The notes beneath the pieces were generated by a model, which was not told the DNA's origin, ran no database searches, and saw only the letters and a program-made list of their open reading frames with translations. Position numbers and translations under genes: made by a program. Below, piece by piece: positions 7,113 through 12,739 of a stretch of 15,327 nt of DNA (positions are counted from its first letter, which is position 1; each line of letters starts with the position of its first letter). This DNA comes from Streptomyces albus subsp. albus (GTDB lineage: Bacteria; Actinomycetota; Actinomycetes; Streptomycetales; Streptomycetaceae). The stretch is from NCBI RefSeq assembly GCF_000719865.1, contig NZ_JOID01000054.1, positions 1 through 15,327 on the forward strand, read 5' to 3'.

Positions 7113-7402
7113 TACTTGCCGTCGCCCTTGCCGCCCTTGCCCTTGTCGCCGCCGGCGCCCATGGACTCGTAGATCTCCTTGCACATGGGGCAGACCGGGT
7201 ACTTCTTCGGATCGCGGCCGGGAACCCAGACCTTGCCGCAGAGCGCCACGACGGGCGTGCCCTCGAGCGCGCTCGCCATGATCTTGTCCTTCTGGACGTA
7301 ATGGGCGAAGCGCTCGTGGTCACCGTCGCCGTTCGACACCTGGGGTGTCGGCTCTACAAGGGTGCCGGTCCCTGTCCCGCGCTCGGGCTCAAGAGTGCTC
7401 AT
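7112..7402 (-). CDS. DUF3039-family small protein with Cys motif
   Basis: The 96-residue soluble protein has an acidic/Thr-rich N-terminus (1-28), a conserved core HERFAHYVQKDKIMASALEG, then VVALCGKVWVPGRDPKKYPVCPMCKEIY and a Lys/Gly tail. Cys55, Cys71 and Cys74 (CPMC), perhaps with His29 or His34, look like a small zinc-binding site; metal binding is inferred. I recognise the core as the actinobacterial DUF3039 family, whose function I do not know. The frame stays open 121 codons upstream through a GC-rich terminator region, but the ATG at 7402 is preferred: the conserved part begins soon after it and GGGGA lies just upstream. It is followed by strong hairpins and sits downstream of the yqgE terminator, so it probably has its own promoter. 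Confidence 0.85.
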   Translation of the reverse strand: MSTLEPERGTGTGTLVEPTPQVSNGDGDHERFAHYVQKDKIMASALEGTPVVALCGKVWVPGRDPKKYPVCPMCKEIYESMGAGGDKGKGGKGDGK

Positions 7403-7454
7403 GGGTCCCCAGGGTACTGGGACGGGGCGGGGAGCCCCACGCCCGACGCCCGGG

Positions 7455-7490
7455 AAAAACCGCCGGGCCGCCGGCCGCCGGCGGGCCCGG
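7455..7490 (-). terminator. Intrinsic terminator with T tract after yqgE/algH gene
   Basis: Read on the minus strand, a GC stem (CCGGGCC at 7490-7484 with its partner at 7469-7463, inner GCCGG pairs) is followed by CGG and then TTTTT (7459-7455). This is one of two clear T-tract terminators in the window and lies about 200 bp past the yqgE stop. A further 8-bp stem GGCCGCGG (7580-7587)/CCGCGGCC (7618-7625) lies between. Confidence 0.65.
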
Positions 7491-7686
7491 ACCGCGGCCC
7501 CCTCGCGCGGGCCCGCCCGAGCCGGCCGGGCCCCGCCCGCCCCGGCACAGCGGGCGGCGGGAAACCGCGGAAGACGGCTGGCCGCGGCGGAAGGCGGCGG
7601 GCGGCGGCGGAAAACCACCGCGGCCGGAGGCGGAGGAGGACGCGGCGAGCAGGGGCCCGAGGCCGGAGCCGATCCGGCCGGGGCCG

Positions 7687-8265
7687 TCAGTTGAGCGTCG
7701 GGTCGTCGGGATAGGTGGCGACCATCGCCAGCCCGCTGCGCTGCCGGCGCAGCACCGAGCGCCACAGCCGCTCGGGGGCCGGTGAGGAGACGTCGCCGGG
7801 TTCGGACTCCACGACGTACCAGGCGCCCTCGGCCAGTTCGTCCTCCAGCTGGCCCGGGCCCCAGCCGGCGTATCCGGCGAAGATGCGCAGGCTGCCCACG
7901 GCCGCGGCCAGCAGTTCCGGCGGGGTCTCCAGATCGACGAGGCCGATCGCGCCGTGCACCCGCCGCCAGCCCAGCGGCCCGCCGCCGACCGCCGATCCGC
8001 TCTCACCGGGCACCACGGCCACGCCGAGCGCCGAGTCGAGCGAGACCGGACCGCCCTGGAAGACGACCCCCGGCTCACCGGCCAGATCCGCCCAGTTCTC
8101 CAGGATGTCGACGACGTCGACCGGAGTCGGCCGGTTGAGGACCACGCCGAGCGAGCCCTCCTCGTCGTGGTCGAGGAGCAGCACGACCGCACGGTCGAAG
8201 TTGGGGTCGGCCAGCGCCGGCGTCGCGACCAGCAGCCGCCCGGTGAGCGAGGACACCTCCGTCAT
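7687..8265 (-). CDS. YqgE/AlgH family protein
   Basis: The 192-residue protein matches the YqgE/AlgH family along its length: SLTGRLLVATPALADPNFDRAVVLLLDHDEEGSLGVVLNRPT at the start (residues 5-46), GEPGVVFQGGPVS in the middle, and FAGYAGWGPGQLEDELAEGAWYVV toward the end. The family is widespread and soluble; AlgH was first linked to alginate regulation in Pseudomonas, but the biochemical role is unclear, and the alginate role should not be transferred here. The ATG at 8265 begins MTEVSSL. The frame extends to 8307, but that stretch crosses a 16-bp palindrome and is unlikely to be coding. It is transcribed divergently from murA with a 290-bp shared spacer and ends before a T-tract terminator. 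Confidence 0.93.
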   Translation of the reverse strand: MTEVSSLTGRLLVATPALADPNFDRAVVLLLDHDEEGSLGVVLNRPTPVDVVDILENWADLAGEPGVVFQGGPVSLDSALGVAVVPGESGSAVGGGPLGWRRVHGAIGLVDLETPPELLAAAVGSLRIFAGYAGWGPGQLEDELAEGAWYVVESEPGDVSSPAPERLWRSVLRRQRSGLAMVATYPDDPTLN

Positions 8266-8282
8266 GCCCACATGATCCCGCA

Positions 8283-8298
8283 CCGAGGGGCCCCTCGG
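8283..8298. promoter_or_regulatory. 16-bp perfect palindrome upstream of yqgE/algH gene
   Basis: CCGAGGGG/CCCCTCGG is uninterrupted and lies 17 nt before the ATG, in the transcribed leader if the promoter at 8414-8443 is right. It may be an operator, or a structure that limits ribosome access. Confidence 0.45.
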
Positions 8299-8413
8299 GG
8301 AGTCCACAATGCGACGGGGACGGGGCCCGCGGGGGCGTACGGCGGCAGCGGGGGCGCGCCTTCGCCCGGGCGCGTCACGGGCCGGTTTCCGGTCCGTTTC
8401 GTGACGCTCTGAC

Positions 8414-8443
8414 GTGGTAGACGCACCGTACGTGTTGTGACAA
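8414..8443 (-). promoter_or_regulatory. Candidate promoter of yqgE/algH gene
   Basis: On the minus strand TTGTCA (8443-8438) and TACCAC (8419-8414) are 18 nt apart. The -10 lacks the usual final T. The -35 lies in a small dyad TTGT-G-ACAA (8435-8443). The murA promoter must lie in the same spacer; a weak + strand -10 candidate is TACCAT at about 8510-8515, without a convincing -35. Confidence 0.35.
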
Positions 8444-8555
8444 ACCCATGACCTGCGGACGACCTGGCACTACCCCTCCCGGCCCTACGGCGGGGGGCCC
8501 GGCGGCGCTTACCATTTGGCTTTGGTCCCAGTCCCACTCCAGGAACGCGAGATCC

Positions 8556-9896
8556 ATGACCGGCACCGACGATGTCCTGCTTGTCCACGGCGGAACCCCG
8601 CTGGAGGGCGAGATCCGTGTCCGCGGCGCGAAGAACCTCGTGCCCAAGGCCATGGTCGCCGCACTGCTCGGCAGCGAACCCAGCCGGCTCCGCAACGTCC
8701 CGGACATCCGTGACGTCAGAGTGGTGCGGGGGCTGCTCCAGCTGCACGGTGTCACGGTCCGCCCCGGCGAGGCCGGCGAGCTGATTCTCGACCCGTCCCA
8801 CGTCGAGAGCGCCAACGTCGCCGACATCGACGCCCACGCGGGCTCCTCGCGCATCCCGATCCTCTTCTGCGGCCCGCTGCTGCACCGCCTCGGCCACGCC
8901 TTCATCCCCGGCCTGGGCGGCTGCGACATCGGCGGCCGGCCGGTGGACTTCCACTTCCAGGTGCTGCGGCAGTTCGGCGCGACGATCGAGAAGCGCGCGG
9001 ACGGCCAGTACCTGGAGGCCCCGCAGCGGCTGCGCGGCACCAAGATCCGGCTGCCGTACCCGTCCGTCGGCTCGACGGAGCAGGTGCTGCTGACGGCCGT
9101 GCTGGCCGAAGGTGTCACCGAACTGACGAACGCCGCGGTGGAACCGGAGATCGAGGACCTCATCTGCGTCCTGCAGAAGATGGGCGCCATCATCTCCATG
9201 GACACCGACCGGACGATCCGGATCACCGGTGTCGACAAGCTCGGCGGCTACAACCACGCGGCGCTCCCGGACCGCCTGGAGGCGGCCTCCTGGGCGAGCG
9301 CGGCGCTCGCCACCGACGGCAACATCTATGTGCGCGGCGCCCAGCAGCGCTCGATGATGACCTTCCTCAACACGTACCGGAAGGTCGGCGGCGCCTTCGA
9401 GATCGACGACGAGGGCATCCGCTTCTGGCACCCGGGCGGCCCGCTCAACGCCATCGCGCTGGAGACGGACGTGCACCCCGGCTTCCAGACCGACTGGCAG
9501 CAGCCGCTGGTCGTCGCGCTGACGCAGGCCTCCGGGCTCTCCATCGTCCACGAGACGGTCTACGAGTCGCGGCTGGGCTTCACCTCGGCACTGAACCAGA
9601 TGGGCGCCCACATCCAGCTCTACCGGGAGTGCCTGGGCGGCTCGGCCTGCCGGTTCGGACAGCGGAACTTCCTGCACTCGGCGGTCGTCTCCGGCCCGAC
9701 CAAGCTGCAGGGCTCCGACCTGGTCATCCCGGACCTCCGGGGCGGCTTCTCGTACCTCATCGCGGCGCTGGCGGCGCAGGGCACCTCCCGGGTGCACGGC
9801 ATCGACCTGATCAACCGCGGCTACGAGAACTTCATGGAGAAGCTGAAGGCGCTGGGGGCTGATGTGGAGCTCCCGAACGGCACCCGCAAACACTGA
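8556..9896 (+). CDS. murA: UDP-N-acetylglucosamine 1-carboxyvinyltransferase
   Basis: MurA transfers enolpyruvate from phosphoenolpyruvate to UDP-GlcNAc, the first committed step of peptidoglycan synthesis, in the cytoplasm. The 446-residue protein has the expected length and motifs. GAKN with Lys26 matches E. coli Lys22. The catalytic loop GGCDIGGRPVD carries Cys123 (E. coli Cys115) and Arg128 (Arg120). FQTDWQQP holds Asp313 (Asp305), and DLRGGFS holds Arg395 (Arg397). Because Cys123 is present rather than the Asp seen in mycobacterial MurA, fosfomycin could in principle alkylate it. The ATG at 8556 is chosen over one at 8448 because the conserved sequence begins there and AGGA stands 11 nt upstream. 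It is divergent from the yqgE gene and convergent with hup. Its last 20 codons recur 128 bp downstream. Confidence 0.97.
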   Translation: MTGTDDVLLVHGGTPLEGEIRVRGAKNLVPKAMVAALLGSEPSRLRNVPDIRDVRVVRGLLQLHGVTVRPGEAGELILDPSHVESANVADIDAHAGSSRIPILFCGPLLHRLGHAFIPGLGGCDIGGRPVDFHFQVLRQFGATIEKRADGQYLEAPQRLRGTKIRLPYPSVGSTEQVLLTAVLAEGVTELTNAAVEPEIEDLICVLQKMGAIISMDTDRTIRITGVDKLGGYNHAALPDRLEAASWASAALATDGNIYVRGAQQRSMMTFLNTYRKVGGAFEIDDEGIRFWHPGGPLNAIALETDVHPGFQTDWQQPLVVALTQASGLSIVHETVYESRLGFTSALNQMGAHIQLYRECLGGSACRFGQRNFLHSAVVSGPTKLQGSDLVIPDLRGGFSYLIAALAAQGTSRVHGIDLINRGYENFMEKLKALGADVELPNGTRKH

Positions 9897-9897
9897 C

Positions 9898-9940
9898 CCC
9901 CCGGGCCACCCCCGCACCGCCCTCCCTGGGGGCCCGGGGG
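9898..9940 (+). terminator. murA terminator hairpin (first copy)
   Basis: CCCCCGGG (9898-9905) pairs with CCCGGGGG (9933-9940) and CCCCC (9909-9913) with GGGGG (9928-9932) around a 14-nt loop, immediately after the murA stop. There is no T tract. A related hairpin follows the second copy of the murA tail. Confidence 0.55.
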
Positions 9941-9960
9941 TCGCCCCCCGGACGGCACAG

Positions 9961-10024
9961 CATGGAGAAGCTGAAGGCGCTGGGGGCTGATGTGGAGCTC
10001 CCCAACGGCACCCGCAAACACTGA
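9961..10024 (+). repeat. Duplicated murA 3' end (20 codons plus stop)
   Basis: These 64 bp repeat 9833-9896, the end of murA, with a single mismatch (9875 g versus 10003 c) that is silent (Pro CCG/CCC). The copy begins at the C before the ATG of murA Met427, so it is a self-contained 20-codon frame with start and stop, offset 128 bp and out of frame with murA. No good ribosome site precedes it. Similarity continues past the stop into a second hairpin, with indels. It is best read as a tandem duplication of the murA tail and terminator; expression is unproven. Confidence 0.9.
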
Positions 10025-10030
10025 CCCCCC

Positions 10031-10068
10031 CCGGGCCGGACCCCCGCGCCGCCCCGCGAGGGGCCCGG
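10031..10068 (+). terminator. Second copy of the murA terminator hairpin
   Basis: CCGGG (10031-10035) pairs with CCCGG (10064-10068) and CCCC (10042-10045) with GGGG (10060-10063). The arrangement matches the hairpin at 9898-9940 although the bases have diverged, which indicates that the duplication included the terminator. Confidence 0.5.
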
Positions 10069-10076
10069 AGACGGCG

Positions 10077-10110
10077 AAAGGGCGGCCTCCCCCTCCCGGG
10101 GTGGCCGCCC
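10077..10110 (-). terminator. hup terminator
   Basis: Perfect 8-bp stem GGGCGGCC (10080-10087)/GGCCGCCC (10103-10110), with a loop that can pair further through CCCC/GGGG. On the minus strand it is followed by TTTCGCC and lies 16 bp beyond the hup stop. With the murA hairpins it insulates the two convergent genes. Confidence 0.65.
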
Positions 10111-10125
10111 TCCGCGCTGCCGTCC

Positions 10126-10407
10126 TTACTTGCCCTTGGCGGCTTCCTTGAGCTTGGAGCCCGCGGAGACCTTCACGCTGTAGCCGGCCGGGATCTCGAT
10201 CGGGTCGCCGGTCTGCGGGTTGCGCGCGGTGCGAGCGGCACGGTGGGTGCGCTCGAAGGTCAGGAAGCCGGGGATGGTGACCTTCTCGTCGCCCTTGGCC
10301 ACGACCTCGCCGACGGTCTCGGCGAGCGCCGCGAGGACCGCGTCCGCGTCCTTGCGGGTCACCTCGGCGCGCTCGGACAGAGCGGCCACCAGCTCACTGC
10401 GGTTCAT
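10126..10407 (-). CDS. hup: HU family nucleoid DNA-binding protein
   Basis: The 93-residue protein is a short, classical HU: an N-terminal helical dimerisation part (MNRSELVAALSERAEVTRKDADAVLAAL by similarity to family), then the beta-arm signature GFLTFERTHRAARTARNPQTGDPIEIPAG (residues about 47-75), and a basic end KLKEAAKGK. It bends and compacts DNA in the nucleoid as a dimer. It lacks the long Lys/Ala-rich C-terminal tail of the second Streptomyces HU, HupS, so it corresponds to the HupA type. The ATG at 10407 has GGGAG 5 nt upstream. It is convergent with murA and lies downstream of the malic enzyme gene with a 317-bp control region, so it is probably transcribed alone. Confidence 0.96.
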   Translation of the reverse strand: MNRSELVAALSERAEVTRKDADAVLAALAETVGEVVAKGDEKVTIPGFLTFERTHRAARTARNPQTGDPIEIPAGYSVKVSAGSKLKEAAKGK

Positions 10408-10488
10408 ATGTACTCCCGTGTTCTACGTGCCAATGAGGCGTGAGATCGAAGCCGATGCTGCCAGGGCCCTCGGACAGTCCCCGGACCC

Positions 10489-10506
10489 GGGTCTGCTGGC
10501 AGACCC
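10489..10506. promoter_or_regulatory. Perfect dyad in the hup leader
   Basis: GGGTCTGC-TG-GCAGACCC is a perfect 8-bp inverted repeat about 80 nt upstream of the hup start. GGACAGTCC (10472-10480), another small dyad, is next to it. It could be an operator or a leader hairpin. Confidence 0.45.
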
Positions 10507-10617
10507 TCGCGCCCGGTTACGCATCCTGCCCGTACCTGCGGCGGTAAAGCCAATCCGGTGCCCTGCGAAGTCACACGAAGAGCGCCTGCACTCCATCGTG
10601 GTGTTGCCCCGCGTTCC

Positions 10618-10708
10618 GCCCCGGAGGCGCGCGGCAGGGCCGCTTCGGGGCGTTTGCGGCAGTTTTGGCTGCCCGTCACCCTATGCATGCCGTACGAGCC
10701 GGTGGCTC
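10618..10708 (-). terminator. Hairpin series after the malic enzyme gene
   Basis: Three stems follow the stop: GAGCC/GGCTC (10696-10708), GGCAG/CTGCC (10658-10673), and GCCCCG/CGGGGC (10618-10651) enclosing GCGGC/GCCGC. Together they should end malic enzyme transcription before hup. None has a T tract on the minus strand. Confidence 0.45.
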
Positions 10709-10724
10709 CGCGACGCGCCGCCCC

Positions 10725-12167
10725 CTAGCCCTTCGTGGCACCTGTCACAGTCACCCCGGCCGATCCCACGGTCCTGGCGGCATGGCTGACGGCGTCCGCG
10801 ACCGCGCGGGCGACCCGGTCGTTGAAGACGCTGGGGATGATGTAGTTCGGGTTGAGCTCGTCCTCGCCGACGACATCGGCGAGGGCTCCCGCCGCGGCCA
10901 GCAGCATGTCGGTGTCCACCCGGTGCGACTGGGCGTCCAGGAGTCCCCGGAAGACACCCGGGAAGACCAGCACGTTGTTGATCTGGTTGGGGAAGTCGCT
11001 GCGGCCGGTGGCGACCACGGCCGCGGTCCGGCGGGCGACGGCCGGGTCCACTTCCGGGTCGGGGTTGGCGAGCGCGAACACGATCGCGCCGTCCGCCATC
11101 GCGGCCACGTCCTCGCCGCTCAGCACGTTGGGGGCGGAGACGCCGATGAAGACGTCCGCGCCGCGGACCGCCTCCCGCAGGGTGCCGGTCACGCCCTCCG
11201 GGTTGGTGTTGTTGGCGACCCAGCAGAGCGGGGAGTCCGGGTCGACGTCGACCAGGTCCTCGCGGCCCGCGTGGACGACGCCGTGGATGTCGGCGACCAC
11301 CGCGTGCTTCACGCCGGCGGCGAGGAGCAGCTTGAGGATGGCCGTGCCCGCCGCGCCGGCACCGGACATCACCACGCGGACGTCGCCGATCCGCTTCCCC
11401 ACCACGCGCAGGGCGTTGGTGAGGGCGGCGAGCACGACGATGGCGGTGCCGTGCTGGTCGTCGTGGAAGACGGGGATGTCCAGGGCCTCGCGGAGCCGGG
11501 CCTCGATCTCGAAGCAGCGGGGCGCGGAGATGTCCTCCAGATTGATGCCCGCGAAGCCGGGGGCGATGGCCTTGACGACCTCGACGATGGTGTCGGTGTC
11601 CTGGGTGTCCAGGCAGAGCGGCCAGGCGTCGATGCCCGCGAACCGCTTGAAGAGGGCCGCCTTGCCCTCCATGACGGGGAGGGCGGCCATCGGGCCGATG
11701 TTGCCGAGGCCGAGGACGGCGGAGCCGTCGGTGACGACGGCGATGCTGTTGCGCTTGCTGGTGAGGCGGCGGGCGTCTTCGGGGTTCTCGGCGATGGCCG
11801 TGCAGACCCGGGCCACACCCGGGGTGTAGATCATCGACAGGTCGTCGCGGTTGCGAATGGGGTGCTTCGACGACATCTCGATCTTGCCGCCGAGGTGCAT
11901 CAGGAACGTGCGGTCGGAGACCTTGCCGAGGGTGACGCCCTCGATCTGCCGGAGCTGCTCGACGATCTCCTGGGCGTGGTCGGTGGAGGTCGCGCCGATG
12001 GTGACGTCGATGCGCAGCTTCTCGTGGCCGGACGCCGTGACGTCCAGGCCGATCACCGATCCGCCGTGGGACTCCACGGCGGTGGTGAGCCGTCCGACGG
12101 CGCTCCCGCTCGCGGGAACCTCCAGCCGGACCGTCATCGAGTAGGAGACGCTGGGCGCCGTTGCCAT
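10725..12167 (-). CDS. NAD-dependent malic enzyme with N-terminal ACT domain
   Basis: The 480-residue enzyme decarboxylates malate to pyruvate with reduction of NAD(P), linking the TCA cycle to pyruvate. Residues about 8-85 form an ACT-like regulatory domain (SMTVRLEVPA, GGSVIGLDV, KLRIDVT). The catalytic part shows YTPGVA (Tyr114), EGKAALFKRF (Lys169/Lys174), metal ligands in NLEDI (Glu211, Asp212) and FHDDQHGTA (Asp236/Asp237), and the dinucleotide loop GAGAAGTA (269-276) with Asp293 after the second strand, which favours NAD. From memory, the S. coelicolor counterpart SCO2951 is the NAD-dependent malic enzyme. The ATG at 12167 has GAGGAAG 6 nt upstream. The ACT domain suggests allosteric control by a small ligand, not identifiable here. 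The gene stands alone, with a candidate operator upstream. Confidence 0.95.
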   Translation of the reverse strand: MATAPSVSYSMTVRLEVPASGSAVGRLTTAVESHGGSVIGLDVTASGHEKLRIDVTIGATSTDHAQEIVEQLRQIEGVTLGKVSDRTFLMHLGGKIEMSSKHPIRNRDDLSMIYTPGVARVCTAIAENPEDARRLTSKRNSIAVVTDGSAVLGLGNIGPMAALPVMEGKAALFKRFAGIDAWPLCLDTQDTDTIVEVVKAIAPGFAGINLEDISAPRCFEIEARLREALDIPVFHDDQHGTAIVVLAALTNALRVVGKRIGDVRVVMSGAGAAGTAILKLLLAAGVKHAVVADIHGVVHAGREDLVDVDPDSPLCWVANNTNPEGVTGTLREAVRGADVFIGVSAPNVLSGEDVAAMADGAIVFALANPDPEVDPAVARRTAAVVATGRSDFPNQINNVLVFPGVFRGLLDAQSHRVDTDMLLAAAGALADVVGEDELNPNYIIPSVFNDRVARAVADAVSHAARTVGSAGVTVTGATKG

Positions 12168-12253
12168 GGCGGACTTCCTCTGCTTTTTCTGGTTTCGCCT
12201 GGCGCGCCGGGGTGGGCGGGACGCCGCAGGGCGCGCTGCCCGATCGTGCCATT

Positions 12254-12295
12254 TACCGATCGGTAGACGTTAACCGAGGGGCGGAATTGGAATAA
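12254..12295 (-). promoter_or_regulatory. Candidate promoter and operator of the malic enzyme gene
   Basis: The perfect 12-bp palindrome TACCGATCGGTA (12254-12265) has the look of a TetR-family operator. Just upstream on the minus strand is TAACGT (12272-12267) as a -10 candidate, with TTATTC (12295-12290) 17 nt before it as a weak -35. The palindrome would cover the transcription start, as expected for repression. The start codon is 87 nt downstream. Confidence 0.45.
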
Positions 12296-12443
12296 TTCTT
12301 CCACGATGTGGGCGGCGTGAGGGCCGCAGCCGGTACCGCGCGGCACCCCCACCGCAGCGGAGAGACCGGCAGGTGACGCCTCCCGGACGCCGACCGGAGA
12401 TCCCCGCCGGAGCGCTCGCCGGAGCCCCTGCCGCGGACGCGCC

Positions 12444-12478
12444 GAAGGGCGCCTCTCCGGGGAGGAGAGACGCCCTTC
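12444..12478. terminator. Strong hairpin downstream of helD
   Basis: GAAGGGCG (12444-12451) and CTCTCC (12453-12458) pair with GGAGAG (12464-12469) and CGCCCTTC (12471-12478) around GGGGA, with one mismatch. It is the longest stem in the window. It would end minus-strand transcription coming from helD; on the + strand it precedes the candidate small RNA. Confidence 0.55.
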
Positions 12479-12525
12479 TGACGGAGCTGTGTGACACCGG
12501 CCCGCCATGCTCGCCTCGCGGCAAG

Positions 12526-12635
12526 TGGTCGCTCGAAGCGACTAAGGTTGGGCCCGGGGGCTTGGATCGAGCCGGTGCCACATCCAAGGTAACACTCCCT
12601 CCGGCCGGGGCCATTCCCTCCGGCCACGGCTTTTT
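12526..12635 (+). ncRNA. Candidate small RNA with C-rich loops
   Basis: A complete intrinsic terminator on the + strand ends at 12635 with no + strand gene in front of it. Upstream are two further dyads: TGGTCGCT-CGA-AGCGACTA (12526-12544) and CTTGGAT (12561-12567)/ATCCAAG (12582-12588). An exact repeat TCCCTCCGGCC occurs at 12596-12606 and 12615-12625, placing TCCCTCC once between stems and once in the terminator loop; CCTCC could pair with Shine-Dalgarno sequences. The 5' end is unknown; TAAGGT at 12543-12548 could be a -10 (start near 12555) but lacks a good -35. I recall an S. coelicolor small RNA named after SCO2952, unverified. The start coordinate is a guess. Confidence 0.4.
12604..12635 (+). 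terminator. Intrinsic terminator with T5 tract, + strand
   Basis: GCCG (12604-12607) and GGCC (12609-12612) pair with GGCC (12622-12625) and CGGC (12627-12630), leaving a single G-A mismatch and the loop ATTCCCTCC. TTTTT (12631-12635) follows directly. This is textbook form and points to transcription from left to right. Confidence 0.7.
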
Positions 12636-12644
12636 CCCGGGCCC

Positions 12645-12683
12645 TCCCGGACCGTTCCCGGACCGTTCCCGGACCGCTCCCGG
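12645..12683. repeat. 11-bp tandem repeat x3.5
   Basis: TCCCGGACCGT occurs twice (12645-12655, 12656-12666), then once with a final C (12667-12677), then TCCCGG. It lies in the 3' region of helD, next to the + strand terminator. Confidence 0.8.
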
Positions 12684-12739
12684 CCACCGGACGGCACCCC
12701 GGCATCGCCCCCGGCACACCCCTCCCGGGCTGCCGCGCG

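Larger units (their letters stand above)
10408..10724. other. Control region of hup and 3' region of the malic enzyme gene
   Basis: This 317-bp spacer has, in the minus-strand direction, a hairpin right after the malic enzyme stop, two more hairpins (10658-10673 and 10618-10651), then the hup upstream region. A weak minus-strand promoter candidate is TTGGCT with CAGGAT 19 nt downstream, lying about 10525-10555. A perfect dyad is at 10489-10506. No convincing frame is present. Confidence 0.5.
12168..12739. other. Long intergenic region between malic enzyme and helD genes
   Basis: This 572-bp region is non-coding on both strands. From left to right it holds the malic enzyme leader and promoter/operator (about 12254-12295, including an AT-rich patch unusual for this genome), GC-rich sequence, a strong hairpin at 12444-12478, a structured segment ending in a + strand terminator at 12635, and an 11-bp tandem repeat at 12645-12683. 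Frames across it are low-complexity and not protein-like. Confidence 0.6.

Noticed and set aside
952..7281. A 6.3-kb open frame on the + strand (2109 codons)
   Set aside because: It runs antisense to the whole Mo-hydroxylase operon and spacer; its product is low-complexity Arg/Gly/Ala sequence with no domain. It arises because high-GC codons rarely make stops on the opposite strand.
7403..7765. N-terminal extension of the DUF3039-type protein by 121 codons
   Set aside because: The extension crosses the yqgE terminator and the yqgE stop codon, and is low-complexity; the ATG at 7402 fits the conserved core.
8262..9917. A 551-codon frame antisense to murA
   Set aside because: murA is unmistakable on the + strand; the antisense product is a compositional shadow.
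10665..12266. A 533-codon + strand frame opposite the malic enzyme
   Set aside because: The malic enzyme motifs are on the minus strand; this frame has no recognisable domain and the biased composition of a shadow.
12604..12635. Reading the T-tract hairpin as the terminator of helD
   Set aside because: The T tract lies on the + strand; for helD, which runs the other way, the hairpin is preceded by A residues and followed by purine-rich sequence. It could still act in both directions.
12526..12635. The structured region as a tRNA, tmRNA or 6C RNA
   Set aside because: No cloverleaf or CCA-end pattern is seen, and 6C belongs to a different locus as far as I recall; only the C-rich loop style is shared.
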